DNA of 64,000 nt, from contig OY727101.1 in assembly GCA_963402885.1 (NCBI GenBank), positions 14,856,417 through 14,920,416 of the forward strand, written 5' to 3'. Source of the DNA: Antedon bifida (taxonomy: Eukaryota; Echinodermata; Crinoidea; Comatulida; Antedonidae). This document shows, in pieces, positions 12,601 through 24,600 of this stretch (the first letter of the stretch is position 1; each line of letters begins with the position of its first letter). The notes below the pieces were generated by a model. That model ran no database searches and was not told the origin of the DNA. It saw nothing but the letters and a program-made list of their open reading frames with translations. A program made the translations under genes and the position numbers.

Positions 12601-15600
12601 ATTCCATCAGAAGTAGCTGGTTTGGATACAGCAGATGATTTTGCATAGTGGCTAATCTTTCTTTTACGTCTATCACTGCTGGTTGATAAACCTTAAGAGA
12701 GTTTGTGAAATCATATGTTAGTTTACAGTAACTAGTAGAAGTAGCAGAGGATCTACAGTAGTACATTGGTATAAAATAAAAAATAGGTCACTCTAAATAA
12801 TAAGAAAGTGGAATGACATAATAATGGTAAGTGTGTTAGACTAGCATGTTAGATCTGTGACATCTTTCTTGTATTCTTGGGTTGAGAGTAGACGTAAAGC
12901 TGTTAGTCCCACTGCACATGTTCACAGCACATGTTCACAATAAAGAACTTGGCACTCTACACAAAAGAATAGGGGAATTTGATCTTTGAAGTACAGTAGT
13001 CTTGTACTAAGAAGTCAAGACAAATATATATATAATTAATTTTGAAAACTTGTTGAAAAAACTAATTTAAAAATCCTACTATATGGACTGCCAGGTTGAA
13101 CATTCTTCTTCTGCCTGTTCAGTTCTTCCTTTTCTTTCTGTACCTCCTCATCAATTAGCCTTCCAAGTTCATCATCTACATGACTGCTGTAACTCTCCTG
13201 CCCTTTGACCTTTTCAGATACTAATTGGAAACGCCAGAGAGCTTCATTTGTGCATTTCTCAAGTCTGGCAATTCTTTGTTTTAATTCAGATGGAGAGATT
13301 GAACACTTCAGATGTTTGTGAAGCTCTTTGCTTTCTCCAAGGCTGCTTCCATCTGACTTCTGAAGACATGTGTCACTCAAGTCATTAAGACATTCTTTAA
13401 AAACCTTCAGAAAGATATCAATGACCGCTGGTGACGCTAAAAATCCATGAGAGGTCATCTGGTTTGACAGACCCGATAGGCTGCTGCTGGAACCACCAGA
13501 TTCAAGCTTTTCTGAATTGTACAGATCAGAGCTACTGGTATTCTTACGTCCTTGTCGCACAAACCCAAAGCTGCTCTCTCCTAAAGATTCGTCGCAATCA
13601 CTTCCAGATCTTGAAGACCTCTGATCGTCAAACCTTACAAACAAGAGCGAGAAAATGTTCTCCAGGGTTTCCACACGAAAGGTCAGAGGGTAAATCTTGC
13701 GGAGGTTTTCTTTTGCATATATCAAAGATCTCTGGAACACAGTAGTTTGTTGAGTAAAGGTGGGTGTTATATTCGGTCTAGCAACTGCTTTAGCGAATTC
13801 CATCGTTGCAATAAAACTCATGTACACTGACAAGTCCCTTGCTTGTTCAATGGACAGTACTTTATCTGCAGTTTGTTTATTCTTCGCAATTGATATCATT
13901 TCATCTGAGAAAAAAAAACTAACTTAAACCATACAATCTTCAATTAAGCCTTGTTATGTGAGGCAATGGTACTGGCACTTTTTTGCCAATGAAAACAAGT
14001 CTTGTACCAGGATTTAGTATTTGTTTGAATGGTAGTATTTTGGCAAGAGTCTAAAGCTCCGTCTATATTATCAAACTTTATGTGACAAAAAAATGTGATG
14101 TGCCCATATATGGACATGATGTCATATTACTTTTTTTGGCAAACAAGTTTGATAGTGTAGAAAGAGCTTAATATAATTCTGCTATGACAGAGTTTGGAAT
14201 GGTGTATAATGTATAGACTGGCTAACCTTTTGTAAAAATTCCACTAAGTGCATCAATCACATCTGCAGGCTCTAGACTGAAGCAGCAGCCACAGTGATGA
14301 ATGACACTCAATGCTGACTGGCCACTTAGAAGGTTAACCTCAACATCTCTCCTATCACCATCTTCATCTACAGTACTAGAAGTAACATAAAGACCATGAT
14401 TATGTACAATCCTCTCAATTACAAACATTGAACTATTTGGCATACTTTTTGGAATCATAGTCTTATAAACAAGATTCATCAGTCTCATTGTATAACCTTT
14501 AGATGGAATGTTAAGAAGTTGGTTTTTACAAGTAAAAAGCTCTCTCTAAACTATCAAACCAGCACATAAAGTTTGATAGTGTAGACAGAGCTGTAACAGT
14601 GATTGTAACATTCCTATACCTTGTTTTATCCATACACCACTTGATTAGTTCAATGCTCTGTGATAACCTTTGACATGCTCCACTCATTAGAGAATCGTTG
14701 CTCTGTCAACAAAAAAACAGTACAGTAAATTTAATGGAAAATCAGTTATCGTGGAAGGCATTCAACAGTCAGTATAATTGGTAATTAAATTAACTAAAAT
14801 AAATTCTTTCTAAACCAAGTCGCAGATTTGAACCATCACCCTGTGATTTGTAAGAAAGAACCAAGGTACAGTGGCACTTTTACCTTAAAATCAACAGCTT
14901 GTAGAAGACTGCTAGCAGATGAAGATGTTGTGACAATACCCAGACCAAGCAAGACAACCAATACCCTGAGATTTGACAGCTCTTGTGGGGCTAGCAGATC
15001 AGCTAATTCCCCAAACATTTCTTCTTTGATAAATGATAAACTTGATAGCTGAGGAGGAATACATATAAAGCTGTCTACCCTATCAAACTAGTTTGACAAA
15101 AGTGTGATGTGCCCAAATATGGTACAGTACTGTAGCGATGACTTTATCATGTCCATATATGGGCACATCACATATTTTGTCACACAAAGTTTGATAGTGT
15201 AGCCAGAGCTTTTAATAAATGACTTCTTAACATTGACTTCCGCCATTGGCACCTTTTTCAGAAGAGTGTCTTAATGCCTTAATTAAAGTCTTTGGTGGCA
15301 ACATTTCGAGAAAGCAAAGTGTTATTAAAAGAGAGAACCTAAAAACAAGAGCAAATTTAAAAGTTAATATACCAAGAGTTATTATACAGTAATTACCACT
15401 AGAGGGTACTAAACTAAATCAAATCTTAGCTCAGAAAGCGTTAACCCTAACCCATTGGATGGGACTATAATATGGCTGTGGCCATTTTGAGGAGTCCTTG
15501 ATGTCTCCTAGTTGACTCTCTAGTTATATATTAATACATCAATGCATCTTACCACAATTTGTTCAAGCACATGCTGCTTGTTATTCCATGACTGGAAGTA

Positions 15601-17997
15601 AAGTCGTTTCCAAACGGATTCACGATTCATACTGTTCATTCCCAACATGGCGTACCCATTGGCAATATCCTCTCCAGATTCCAACTTGTCTTTTGGTATC
15701 AATCTTCTTCTGTATTCCATCATGAAGTCATTGTTAATTCTGGAGCATAGTTCTACAAACTTGTCCTCCTTGTACACGATACATGAATACAGTGTGTGTA
15801 GCTCAAGACAAGGCTGGCTAACTGCGATATTTAAAAGTTCTCTACCCATGTTCTTCACGCTCTCTGTTGCATCATCTAGCGGCCACTGAGTTTTTGCGAT
15901 TAGATCGTATATCTTAAGGCACAGTGACTTATCGATAGCTTTAGAACTCTTTACCATATTTATAAGTGTGGTTATTGTTGAAAGGACAATGGTTTTAGAG
16001 ATAGTCTTGGACGAAAAGCTATTCAGAAAGTTGATGATTGTACATCCTAGAATGGGATCTTTTATAAGAATATCCTGAAGGAGTCGTTGACAACTTTTAG
16101 ACATCTGTGAATTTTGACTCTTTGTTGATGATTCTTCCTTTTTCTCCAAGGAGTAGAAGTACTGATAGAGTTCCTGAAGAATTAATCAAATAAAAATTCA
16201 ATTCATATTCAGGACACCCTACTTAAGGGACACTTTGTCAGGCCTTGTCTTTTAAAGTGAGCGATTGCGATCACTCACCTAACACACTCCTAAACTGCCC
16301 TTGAGGAGTGCGATTTACAACACGCTTAATTTTGGTAAACTTCTACACACCAAAATACACACAGCACCTACAGCATCCCTGAATGTATTGAGTGCAATTT
16401 GTAGCACACCTATAATTTTTTAAAGACCAGGCCTGCTTTGTTGAGTTATGAAGGTGTCCCCTTAATAGAGGTTCTACTGTATGACCATTGCTTTGTTGTG
16501 TGTCCAGTGGGCTAAATTATTCTTGGCCCCTAGAACCAAGCTCACTAGAAGACAATATGTACGGTAGGGCTAGGTAGTAAAAATCATGAAGTTTTGTAAT
16601 CCTACAGTAGTTTGTGTTAGAAAATGATATGCCTGATTGACCACTGTTTAAATAATATGACTACGAGGCTTATTGTAATTACCTTTAAGGTGGATTTGTT
16701 AAAACCGATATTCTTGCACATTAACAGAAGTATGCTAAATTGAAGGTGATATGAAAAGCTGGATGTCTAGAAAAGAAAAAAAAAGTTTATATTTAATTGA
16801 ACAGTGTGTGGCGAACCACCCGGGTAAGTGATGCGGAATGTATTCAGCGTCAAGTCAACCCGGGACGCACCCGGGATGAACCCGTGTTTGCGGTGTAAAA
16901 CGCTCAGCGTATCTTTACCTGTTTGTTTACTATCCTCCCTCACTATAGTATTTAATTTACATACAATTAAGATAAGATTGATTTTGTTTATTCGCTTATT
17001 TAATAAATAAAACTTGAGGTTATTTGTTATTCATTTTTATTTCAAGATATTATTCTTCACGAGTAGACTCAATTTTTGTGTGTATTGCCATAAAACAAAA
17101 TTGTAGGAGCTATAATGAGCAGACCGTTACTAGGGTGTCTCTTTATGCATGAGAGGGTGATATTTCGATTGATCTATAACATTTACATGGTTGGTATATT
17201 GCAGTGTAAATTCCCAGGTTAATGAATCAGGTGTGAAAAGAAAATTTATCCGGACACGCCACATGTTTGTTATAAGCTCGGCAGTGTAAAAAGGGTATAT
17301 GTCAAACGCTTACTTGAGTGCGAACACTTTTGTCCTGTAGAAATTGGCAACATAGTAAGGAAAGATGCTCTGGTGACATAACGCTCTGTGAACCAAAACT
17401 GTAAAGAAATAAATATAAATAAATATGTTAATATTTAATTCTTTAAATACGAAACAAAAAGCACAAATAGTTAACGCTGTATAATTTGTTATATTTTATC
17501 AACAAAGAATAAAAAAGTATAGTGAGTGATAGTTTGTGAACAACTAAAAGGTAATTATTTTTTCTAGCCAATAAAAGTTAGCTTAGTACTTAGACATACC
17601 TGTATTTTTCTGGATTTTGTATTGCCCAAAACATCATTTTTTCAATCATCAACCTCTCTTCGTTATCAAAATTCTCAAATGCATAGCCATCAACTAATTC
17701 ATCAAGCCCTAGATTTGGATTTTCATGCACGTCACCCTCTTGAAATTCGACTTTACCACAGCAGGAATTCTCTTCTCCACCTCCTAGATTCCAAAAATTC
17801 AAAGCGCATGCCCTAGCTAGCTCCCACTGCCCAAGTTGAAAATACTTCCTGAACGACAGCATTGAGTCCCTAAGTAAAACGCTGCGACTACTGCGACAAA
17901 TGGATGCTGGCCTAGGCCTAGCATTATATGGCGTCAGCTCATTTTCTGCGATAAGATTAGCTTCTCTTGAGGTTGATTCTGATAGTACAGTAGTCAT
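640..17997 (-). CDS. ZFYVE26: Spastizin / zinc finger FYVE domain-containing protein 26, 3'-partial in window
   Basis: Large PI3P-binding scaffold. In vertebrates it works with spatacsin (SPG11) and AP-5 in autophagic lysosome reformation and in cytokinesis. Exons, by splice sites and frame: 17600-17997, 17314-17398, 16683-16766, 15553-16173, 14884-15048, 14620-14702, 14227-14483 (weak acceptor), 13080-13904, 12522-12691, 11217-12144, 10708-10807, 10048-10265, 9652-9875, 8997-9169, 8636-8721, 8024-8124, 7219-7311, 6717-6912, 5497-6395, 4952-5179, 4683-4748, 4077-4256, 3578-3673, 2774-2921, 2332-2522, 1652-1794, 1472-1512, 1050-1216, 640-800. Together they encode about 2375 residues. The FYVE finger spans two exons: WVKD and FCMVC at 2332-2400, then RRHHCRRCG and VRICDDC at 1652-1794. 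The stretches NKQHVLEQIV, LVVLLG and LLILEQLIMN match human ZFYVE26. Residues about 1312-1602 (exons 9652-9875 to 6717-6912) look like a DUF547 domain. The C-terminal few hundred residues are off the left edge. Start: the ATG opening the first exon, facing legumain. Confidence 0.93.
2132..2252. mobile_element. Diverged AAGCTTGGTTCCCACTA-family MITE
   Basis: AAAGCTCGGTTCCCACTAAGG at the left and CCCAGTGGGAAACAAGC at the right, with AATCCATCACTTGTGATTGG in the centre. It lies in ZFYVE26 between exons 2332-2522 and 1652-1794. Confidence 0.7.
3045..3212 (+). mobile_element. tRNA-derived SINE (tRNA-Leu/Ser-like head)
   Basis: GAGTGGCCGAGCGGTTAAG is an A-box region like class II tRNAs, but no anticodon arm or acceptor pairing follows. 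The body (AAGGACTATAAACCGTAGGTC, then a segment containing TCTTTCGAGAAGAGTAGGGG) recurs at 48246-48540, 21585-21772, 19690-19810 and 57780-57930, so it is a repeat and not a tRNA gene. It lies in a ZFYVE26 intron. Confidence 0.75.
5341..5481. mobile_element. Palindromic MITE family 1
   Basis: TAAGCTCTGTCTACACTATC at the left, GATAGTGTAGACAGAGG at the right. The right end lies only 15 bp from the donor site of the ZFYVE26 exon 5497-6395. Contains CCAAATACGG- and CCATATATAGG-type motifs. Confidence 0.85.
6952..7055. mobile_element. Palindromic MITE family 1
   Basis: CAGCTCTGTCTACACTATC at the left and GATAGCGTAGATCGAGCTAA at the right, in the ZFYVE26 intron 6913-7218. Contains CCATATTTGG. Confidence 0.8.
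10433..10672. mobile_element. Palindromic MITE family with ATTATATAACATCTA ends
   Basis: Shares the inner arms GGTACAAATAATG and CATTATTTGTACCATTCCAC, and ATAAACATTCATT near its right end, with the copy at 34836-35084. It lies in ZFYVE26 between exons 10708-10807 and 10048-10265. Ends are approximate. Confidence 0.6.
10829..10975. mobile_element. Non-autonomous repeat, GGGGACACTTTCCT family
   Basis: Shares GGACACTTTCCTATGAA and a terminal GTGTCCCTGTAAGAGGTTTTA with the copies at 16207-16482, 31388-31554, 47744-47878, 49283-49436, 62104-62378 and 62829-62884. The ends resemble inverted repeats (AGTAGAACCCCT and AGGGGTTCTACT types). Non-coding. Confidence 0.65.
14052..14170. mobile_element. 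Palindromic MITE family 1
   Basis: TAAAGCTCCGTCTATATTATC to GATAGTGTAGAAAGAGCTTAA, with CCATATATGG at 14104-14113. In a ZFYVE26 intron. Confidence 0.85.
14535..14592. mobile_element. Palindromic MITE family 1, internally deleted
   Basis: Only the two termini remain: AAGCTCTCTCTAAACTATC and GATAGTGTAGACAGAGCT, separated by about 20 bp. Confidence 0.75.
15065..15213. mobile_element. Palindromic MITE family 1
   Basis: TAAAGCTGTCTACCCTATC to GATAGTGTAGCCAGAGCTTTT. Contains CCAAATATGG and CCATATATGG. It abuts ZFYVE26 exon 14884-15048. Confidence 0.85.
16207..16482. mobile_element. GGGGACACTTTCCT-family repeat, interrupted
   Basis: Begins ACACCCTACTTAAGGGACACT and ends GTGTCCCCTTAATAGAGGTTC. About 150 bp of unrelated sequence (ACACTCCTAAACTGCCC and following) sits between the family-like ends. 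In a ZFYVE26 intron. Confidence 0.55.
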
Positions 17998-18664
17998 TAT
18001 TGACCTCTATATGCTCCGATTTCCAATTATTATATTATCATGATAATTTTGGGTCTTTTTTTCGTTCCTAATTCCTCAGTCTGCCGCATTTCTGATGACA
18101 ATTTCTCAGCTGATGCATGTTTTTATAGTGCGCCCTCTGTAGTCGAAAAACTTTTCGCGGATATTGGATTAAAAAAAAGATTTTTTATATTGAATATGAA
18201 TAGCGCCGCCGTTATTAAATTCTAGCAAGATTCTACATTTATGGGTCACGCGTAAAATCGTTATTGGAAGCTACACTTTTGAATCAGTAGAATTAGTAAT
18301 CAAAATAAAAAATTAAATTTAACAATAGGCTATTTACAAGAAATGTAAAAGTAATACAAAAAGTAATACAGGATTATATAACTAATAATTTTCATATTTT
18401 CGTTTCTCTCAAATCAAAATGCAATAATCTGTAAGAATAAGTATATAAACACGGTTGAAGCAAGAACATTAATTTTTGACCTATTTTTCAATTGATAAAA
18501 ATTGGTTCCTAACATCAATGTATTCGATAGACTTTGCTCGAGCTTTGTCAAACAAAATCGAACTGATAATATTTTGTTTATATTGTCTATTCACTACTGC
18601 TCAGTGTAAGTTCAAGATACCGACAGCACCATACAGTAATACAGTAATAAAACAAATCACAAAG
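17998..18664. promoter_or_regulatory. Bidirectional intergenic promoter, ZFYVE26 / legumain copy 1
   Basis: A 667-bp gap between two divergent start codons, so both promoters and 5' UTRs should lie here. The block 18187-18222 is identical over 36 bp to 26170-26205 in front of legumain copy 2. Its core GCGCCGCCGTTATT resembles a YY1-type GCCGCCAT site with a mismatch. GGGTCACGCGT at about 18243-18253 corresponds to GGGTCACGTGT in front of copy 2, so the E-box core is altered here. No clear TATA box was assigned. Promoter activity is inferred from position and from conservation between the copies. Confidence 0.6.
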
Positions 18665-21600
18665 ATGCTGTTTGTTTCTCTCCTGCTTGTTTCTTTAGCG
18701 TCAGTAAACTGCCTAATCTTTCCAGAAATTCAGAACGATTTTGAAGGCAAGAATTGGGCTCTCATCGTAGCAGGATCGAACGGATGGGACAACTATCGGC
18801 ATCAGGTACTGTACTTCCGTGTAACATTGTTGAGTGAGTTAGGTAGTTAATACATTTTAATTGCATAGAAATGCATTAAAAGCAAATGTCCGATATTAGC
18901 AAGTACGATGACGTACCTTTGATAAAAACTAAACATCTTTAGATTGATGGATAGATATCTATGTTGTTTTTTATTTTAATGTTATTATGTTTTCCTTTGT
19001 AATGTCTTATAATATGAAAAAAAATCTTTAGATTGTTTATTATATTTTACCTATCATATTTTTTGCGCGCAAGCAGACATATTATCTTTGCCATGAAACA
19101 TTATATAATTCATAACAATAAAAACACACAAAAATATAGGAAACACAAAAAGGAACTACATACTTATAGCTAACATCCATTTTGTTCCCCTTTACCGAGT
19201 AGCAAAAAAATATAAAATATAGTATCTCAATTTAATAGATTGAAATATCAAACCATAACCATAAGTAGGTAGAGTATATAAAGGTAAACATAAATATAAC
19301 ATATTATGCTAGTACCTATAACTTCATTGTTCAGGAAATGGATCGCTTGTGTACTGATCAAGCAGAGAATTTTGTTTGCTTATTTCTGACCTTTTATACT
19401 CGTCAGGTACTTTGATATACAAAGTCAGGATCACTCTTATAAGTTATGTCCACGAGTGTATACCACGTGACATAATGGTTTCCACATACGTTAGTTCATA
19501 GTTGTTTCATTTGTTTACTCTTGACCTTTATATACTCATGACTTTGATGTAAATCCGGGATTACACCAGTTACGTAAAGCATATAATATGTAATGTAATG
19601 CGACATTTATATAGCGCTATTTCATGAAGATCAGAGCGCTGTGGACTTAGATGTTACACCTTTCCAACAACATTCTTCTCCCTTAAGGGTCACATCGTGT
19701 CATCGGCAGCTAACTACGGCGCCATTACGTCTGTCCACGACAGTGTGTGTGTTAACTAGTACACTGGGGTAACCCCCTACTCGTCTCGAAAGATGTACTA
19801 GGTTCTTTAATACATGTACATCCACAAGCTTTTGTGGACAGAAATAATTGCTAATTGGTCTTTTCAAACCATGTGACATTCAGTTTCATTCATTAATTCA
19901 ATCAGGATGCAATAAAGACCATTTTTCTGTTTATTATTATACAATTATGATTTATTATTTTGGGAAAACTCCTAAACGTTTACAATTTTGCAGAAAACTA
20001 TGTCGCTGGGAAAATTAGTGTAGAATTACCATTTGGAATTAGTATTACAATGAATCTTAAGGAAACATTGTGTATAGGCCTACATTTAATACAATTTGTA
20101 TTTTCATGTTTTTAGGCCGACGTCTGCCATGCCTACCAGATACTACATCGTAATGGCATCCCTGATGAACAAATTGTTGTGATGATGTATGATGATATAG
20201 CAAATAATAAACAGTAAGTTTACACTATTTTGTTACGTTAGGCCTATTTTACTTATTTTTTTTATATTGGTAATCATAATGTATTTTTTGTTTTTGGGCT
20301 TTTTTAGAAATAAAAGACCGGGCGTGATTATCAACCATCCAGCTGGTGATGACGTTTACAAAGGTGTTCCTAAAGATTACAATGGCTTGGTACAATTTAG
20401 TTATTTTCCATAATTGATTTATTGAAGATTTTTTTTTATAATTATCATTTATATAATGATTGCGATCATGCAATTGTATTTTTAAAAATGAAATTTTTAA
20501 ATTTTGTTTACAGAATAAGCTACAATATCCTTAAATATCCATTTACACAAGGCAACATTAAAAAATGTGATAACATAATATGAATCAAACAGTTAATGCG
20601 TTGTATCTGGAGAAATCAAATAAGCTCAGGGAGCAGGTTCCACCAGGAAAAAAGTATAATCAATGGATCAATGTTCATGGACAGAGACAAAGAGGGATAA
20701 ATAAACAGATAATAAATAGCAAAAAGTTCAAAGTAATAAGCGGCTCCAATATGTTGATGAGGGATTAGACTTTTTTTATTTGGTCTTACTTACAAGTTAT
20801 AGTTTTAAGGAAGGATATTTCCTTGTCTTTAAAATAAGATAAAAGCAAACGATAAGGTACATTACACAACAGAAATGTAAAGCTCTGTCTACACTCTCAA
20901 ACTTGATGTGAAAAAAATGTGCCCATATATGGACATGATAATGTCATCACTACCATATTTAAGCATATCACTGCCGTTTTTGGGCACATCACACTTTTGT
21001 CAAACTATAGTTTAATAGTGTAGACAGAGCTTAACAAACTGTTGAGTTACAGGTTTGCTTCTTTTTCAGCACGTGAATCCAAGAAATTTTCTGAAAATTC
21101 TTCAAGGGGAAAAATCAGCAATGGCAGGGAAAGGGAGTGGCAAAGTTATAGAAAGGTGAACACAATGTTTACATAAAAATTATTGTTCAAAGGTTTGCAT
21201 GGCGAAGAAATAAATATGTTGATATAAAGTTTGTGGTACACATAGGCTAGGCCTAGTTCTGAAAAGAAATGTTAAATTTCTCGATACTTTGTTCAGGAGT
21301 GAGAACGTGAAAGCGAGTAAGCACTGGTAAATCGTACACCTTTCGAGTTAATTAAAATCATTGTTGTATTTATGCGAGTTTGATAAATTGTTTTTATTCT
21401 CTTTAGTGGGCCCAACGATAACGTGTTTGTGTATTTTGCAGACCATGGCGGACGTGGATTCGTTTCCTTTCCATATGGAGAGGTGAGTATTCATATCCTA
21501 TTTTATTGTCAGACGAAAAAAATAACAAAATTGTAGGGAGTTAGTGGGATGGGGAGAACATTTGTTTCCCAGATTTGTATCTTGTCCGGCTATATCTTTC

Positions 21601-24600
21601 TCAATTTGACCAACGTCAGCCATAGTGCAGCACCTATCATAAACAACGGGGCTGAGATGATGGGCCAGTACGGGGTAACCCTCCTCTTCCGAAAGATACA
21701 CTGGGTTCTTTAAGGTACACACGAGCCGTGTTTACACTGGACCTCCTAAGTCCTTATCCGAAAAGAAATTGTTCTTAGATTAAATGAATTGATTTATCAA
21801 ACCAATTATTACAGTTTTAATTTTAAATATTGGTTTTTTTTTGTGTTTTCCTTTTTAGCTACATGCACGTGACCTAATCAAAGCATTGAATGCTATGTAC
21901 GAGGCGAAGAAGTATGCAAAGGTACAGTGTATACCATTTACATGTTCAGTAACGTATAGCAACAACCATCAAGACACCGACACAACTATGGCAAAAAATA
22001 ATTTAAACGGAAATGTTCTATATTAGAGCTACCTTTCAAACATTATTGCTCCGTTTCAAGGAACGGAAGACGACGCCGTGTTATTGATTAATCATATTTT
22101 ATTCAATTGAACGGCGCCGTCTTCCGTTCCGTGAAACTTGACAAGTATGAATGTAACTTAGTGGTAGTGCTATTACTTTTAAATAAAATTTCTAATTCTG
22201 AAAAGAAAAGATCATACATGTTCCTGTAACGCATGTTACAACATCTTATGCAATTTGGGAAAATAAATTTAAATCTTTACAGAGTTCAACAATAATACTA
22301 TAATAAACCCGGCCACTTGTAATTGCTCCTCCTTCAGCTGGTATTTTATATGGAAGCGTGCGAGTCTGGTTCAATGTTCAAAGACCTTTCATCTACAATC
22401 AACATCTATGCCACTTCTGCTGCCAATGGCAAAGAGCCTTCATATGCTTGTTACCACGACTTTACCCTGAACACGTACCTGGGTGATGTGTACAGCGTCA
22501 AATGGATGGAAGACTCTGATAAGGTTAGCAAATAAATGAATAATAGCCTCCTTTTCATATTAAAAACTTCGGAAAAACTCCAATCATGCAATACCGTAAT
22601 TTCTTTCGCTCTAAAAACACTGCGGGTGTGTGCAAACATTTTGCTAGGCAATGCGAAAGATGAGTAAGCATGGTACAATGGTTAGAGCAGCATTGTACTC
22701 GCAATCTCAGGTTGTGGGATTCTGGTCCGGTCACCGCAGTGTTGTTGAGTCCTCCAAAACTCGCCTGTAAGAAAGGAATTCAGTGAAGTCTGGAAATACT
22801 ACCGCTAAATTAAATGGAGATGGGCAACATGCTCACAAACAAGCTTCGGTTTTAATTAATAAATTAATAAAAAAACAATGTTTAACTGTTTTAATTATTG
22901 CTGTTATCTTTTTTTGTAGGAGATTCTTAGCCAAGAATCTTTACAAAAACAGTTTGAGATTGTGCGAACAGAGACGAACCTTAGCCACGTACAAGAGTTT
23001 GGTGATATGAACATGAGCAGCTGTAAAGTTGGAGATTTCCAAGGAGACGAGGCTATGCCACTAGATCCGTTACCTTTTGCTCCTGTAAGTGAAACTAACC
23101 ACTCTTCTAAAGTTTTAAAGTTTCCTCAAAATGCTCGTAGCTATCATTGTTAGGCCTACTAGTCTCAAATTATTATCATAACACACCCGTAACTGAATAG
23201 GACACACCCACTTATATCTAAGAAGATTATCATTAGATAATAATAGCAAGTTGTTAAAGTTGATGGATTCGTATTGATTATGTTGTGGGCCGGGCCCGTT
23301 CCTCTCTTATGTCCCTGTGATAATATTTTTTTAAGCAGAGCTCTGACAGTATACATTAATGTCAAAAGCATACAGTAGTGGCATTGGTTATTGTATGCTA
23401 CATATTAATACTATTTCTTGTAAAGAATATTATTTTGCCATGAATGTTCAATTTTTCTCTTTCAGCTGAATGCCATACCGTCTCCTGAAGTACCTATGGC
23501 AATCCTCTATCACAAGTTGGAAAAAGCAAGCTCTCTGGAGGAAATGCAGAAAATCAGGCACAAGATTGAAGACATGGAACGGGTACGTCATCATACACCA
23601 ATAGGACAGGAAATAGCCAGGATCAGATTCAACATCAGGCATCATAAAGGCCACTGGTACTTCTTCTCCCGCCCGTATAAACTCAAAGAATTATAACCAC
23701 AATTAAACCTCAAAGTTGAACTTGTTATTATTGGGTCTAATGCATGATGTACTATTACATAGTATTTCAATTAAATTGCAGCGTATACTACAACCATACG
23801 CAAAATACTGTATACATAGATAGATCCAAAGAGGCCCAACCATTAACTACTTTGTTTGCAATAATGTTAAACATTTCGAATTTACAATTTCCAGGTGCTG
23901 TCTCAGACGTGCTGTCTCAGACATCCCTCCCCCTCCCCCTCCCACAACAAACTATATTTGTCATCATACATTGTTTTTCTCTTGTGTAGTTAAACAGTAA
24001 TATCCACAAAACGATTGAGACGATTGTAAGTCAGTCTGTTAAGAGTGAGGAGGATGCAGATAGAATTATGAAAGCGGACACTAAAGATATAACTGATTGG
24101 AACTGTTACAAGCAGGCTACTTCCAAATTCTCTAAACAGTGTTATACACTGGGACAGGTAATAATTGATTTCCTTTCCTTTGTTTTTTTTTTCACAATGA
24201 GTTTCTATTCTTTCCTCTGCGCCATAATCTTTCTTTCTTTTTTCTCTGAAAACGTCTACCTCTCTAGCTCAACTGATAAAAGTATTTTATCGGTATTTAT
24301 ACTGTTGGCAAATCTTGTAGCCATTAATGCATGTGTCTTATTATTTAGCATGATTATGCTTTGACCCTGATGGGCGTGTTGGTTAATTTGTGCGAAGAGC
24401 CAATCGAAACCAAAATGTAAGTACATTGTTCTATAATAGGCCTACAGCCAGTGGCGTAACGGGCTATGAGCGCTCACTGGCTAAACCCACGGGCCCCGGA
24501 ACTTATGGGAAGTTTCCACAGGAAAAAACAGGCATTAAAATACGTCGGAAAGGGCGCAAGGGCCACTTAGGTTTCCTAAACCAGGGGCATCAGGCCTCTG

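Noticed and set aside
15230-15348. Possible ZFYVE26 exon (FSLLITLCFLEMLPPKTL)
   Set aside because: The reading frame does not join the flanking exons. Exon 14884-15048 joins 15553-16173 directly in frame and carries the matching VLVVLLG segment.
16800-17290. Possible larger transposon bounded by CCCGGGT-rich sequence and GACACGCCACATG
   Set aside because: I could not define terminal repeats or a second copy, so it is left unannotated.
18476-18664. In-frame N-terminal extension of legumain copy 1 (63 residues)
   Set aside because: The downstream ATG begins a typical signal peptide identical to copy 2, and the upstream frame has no counterpart in front of copy 2.
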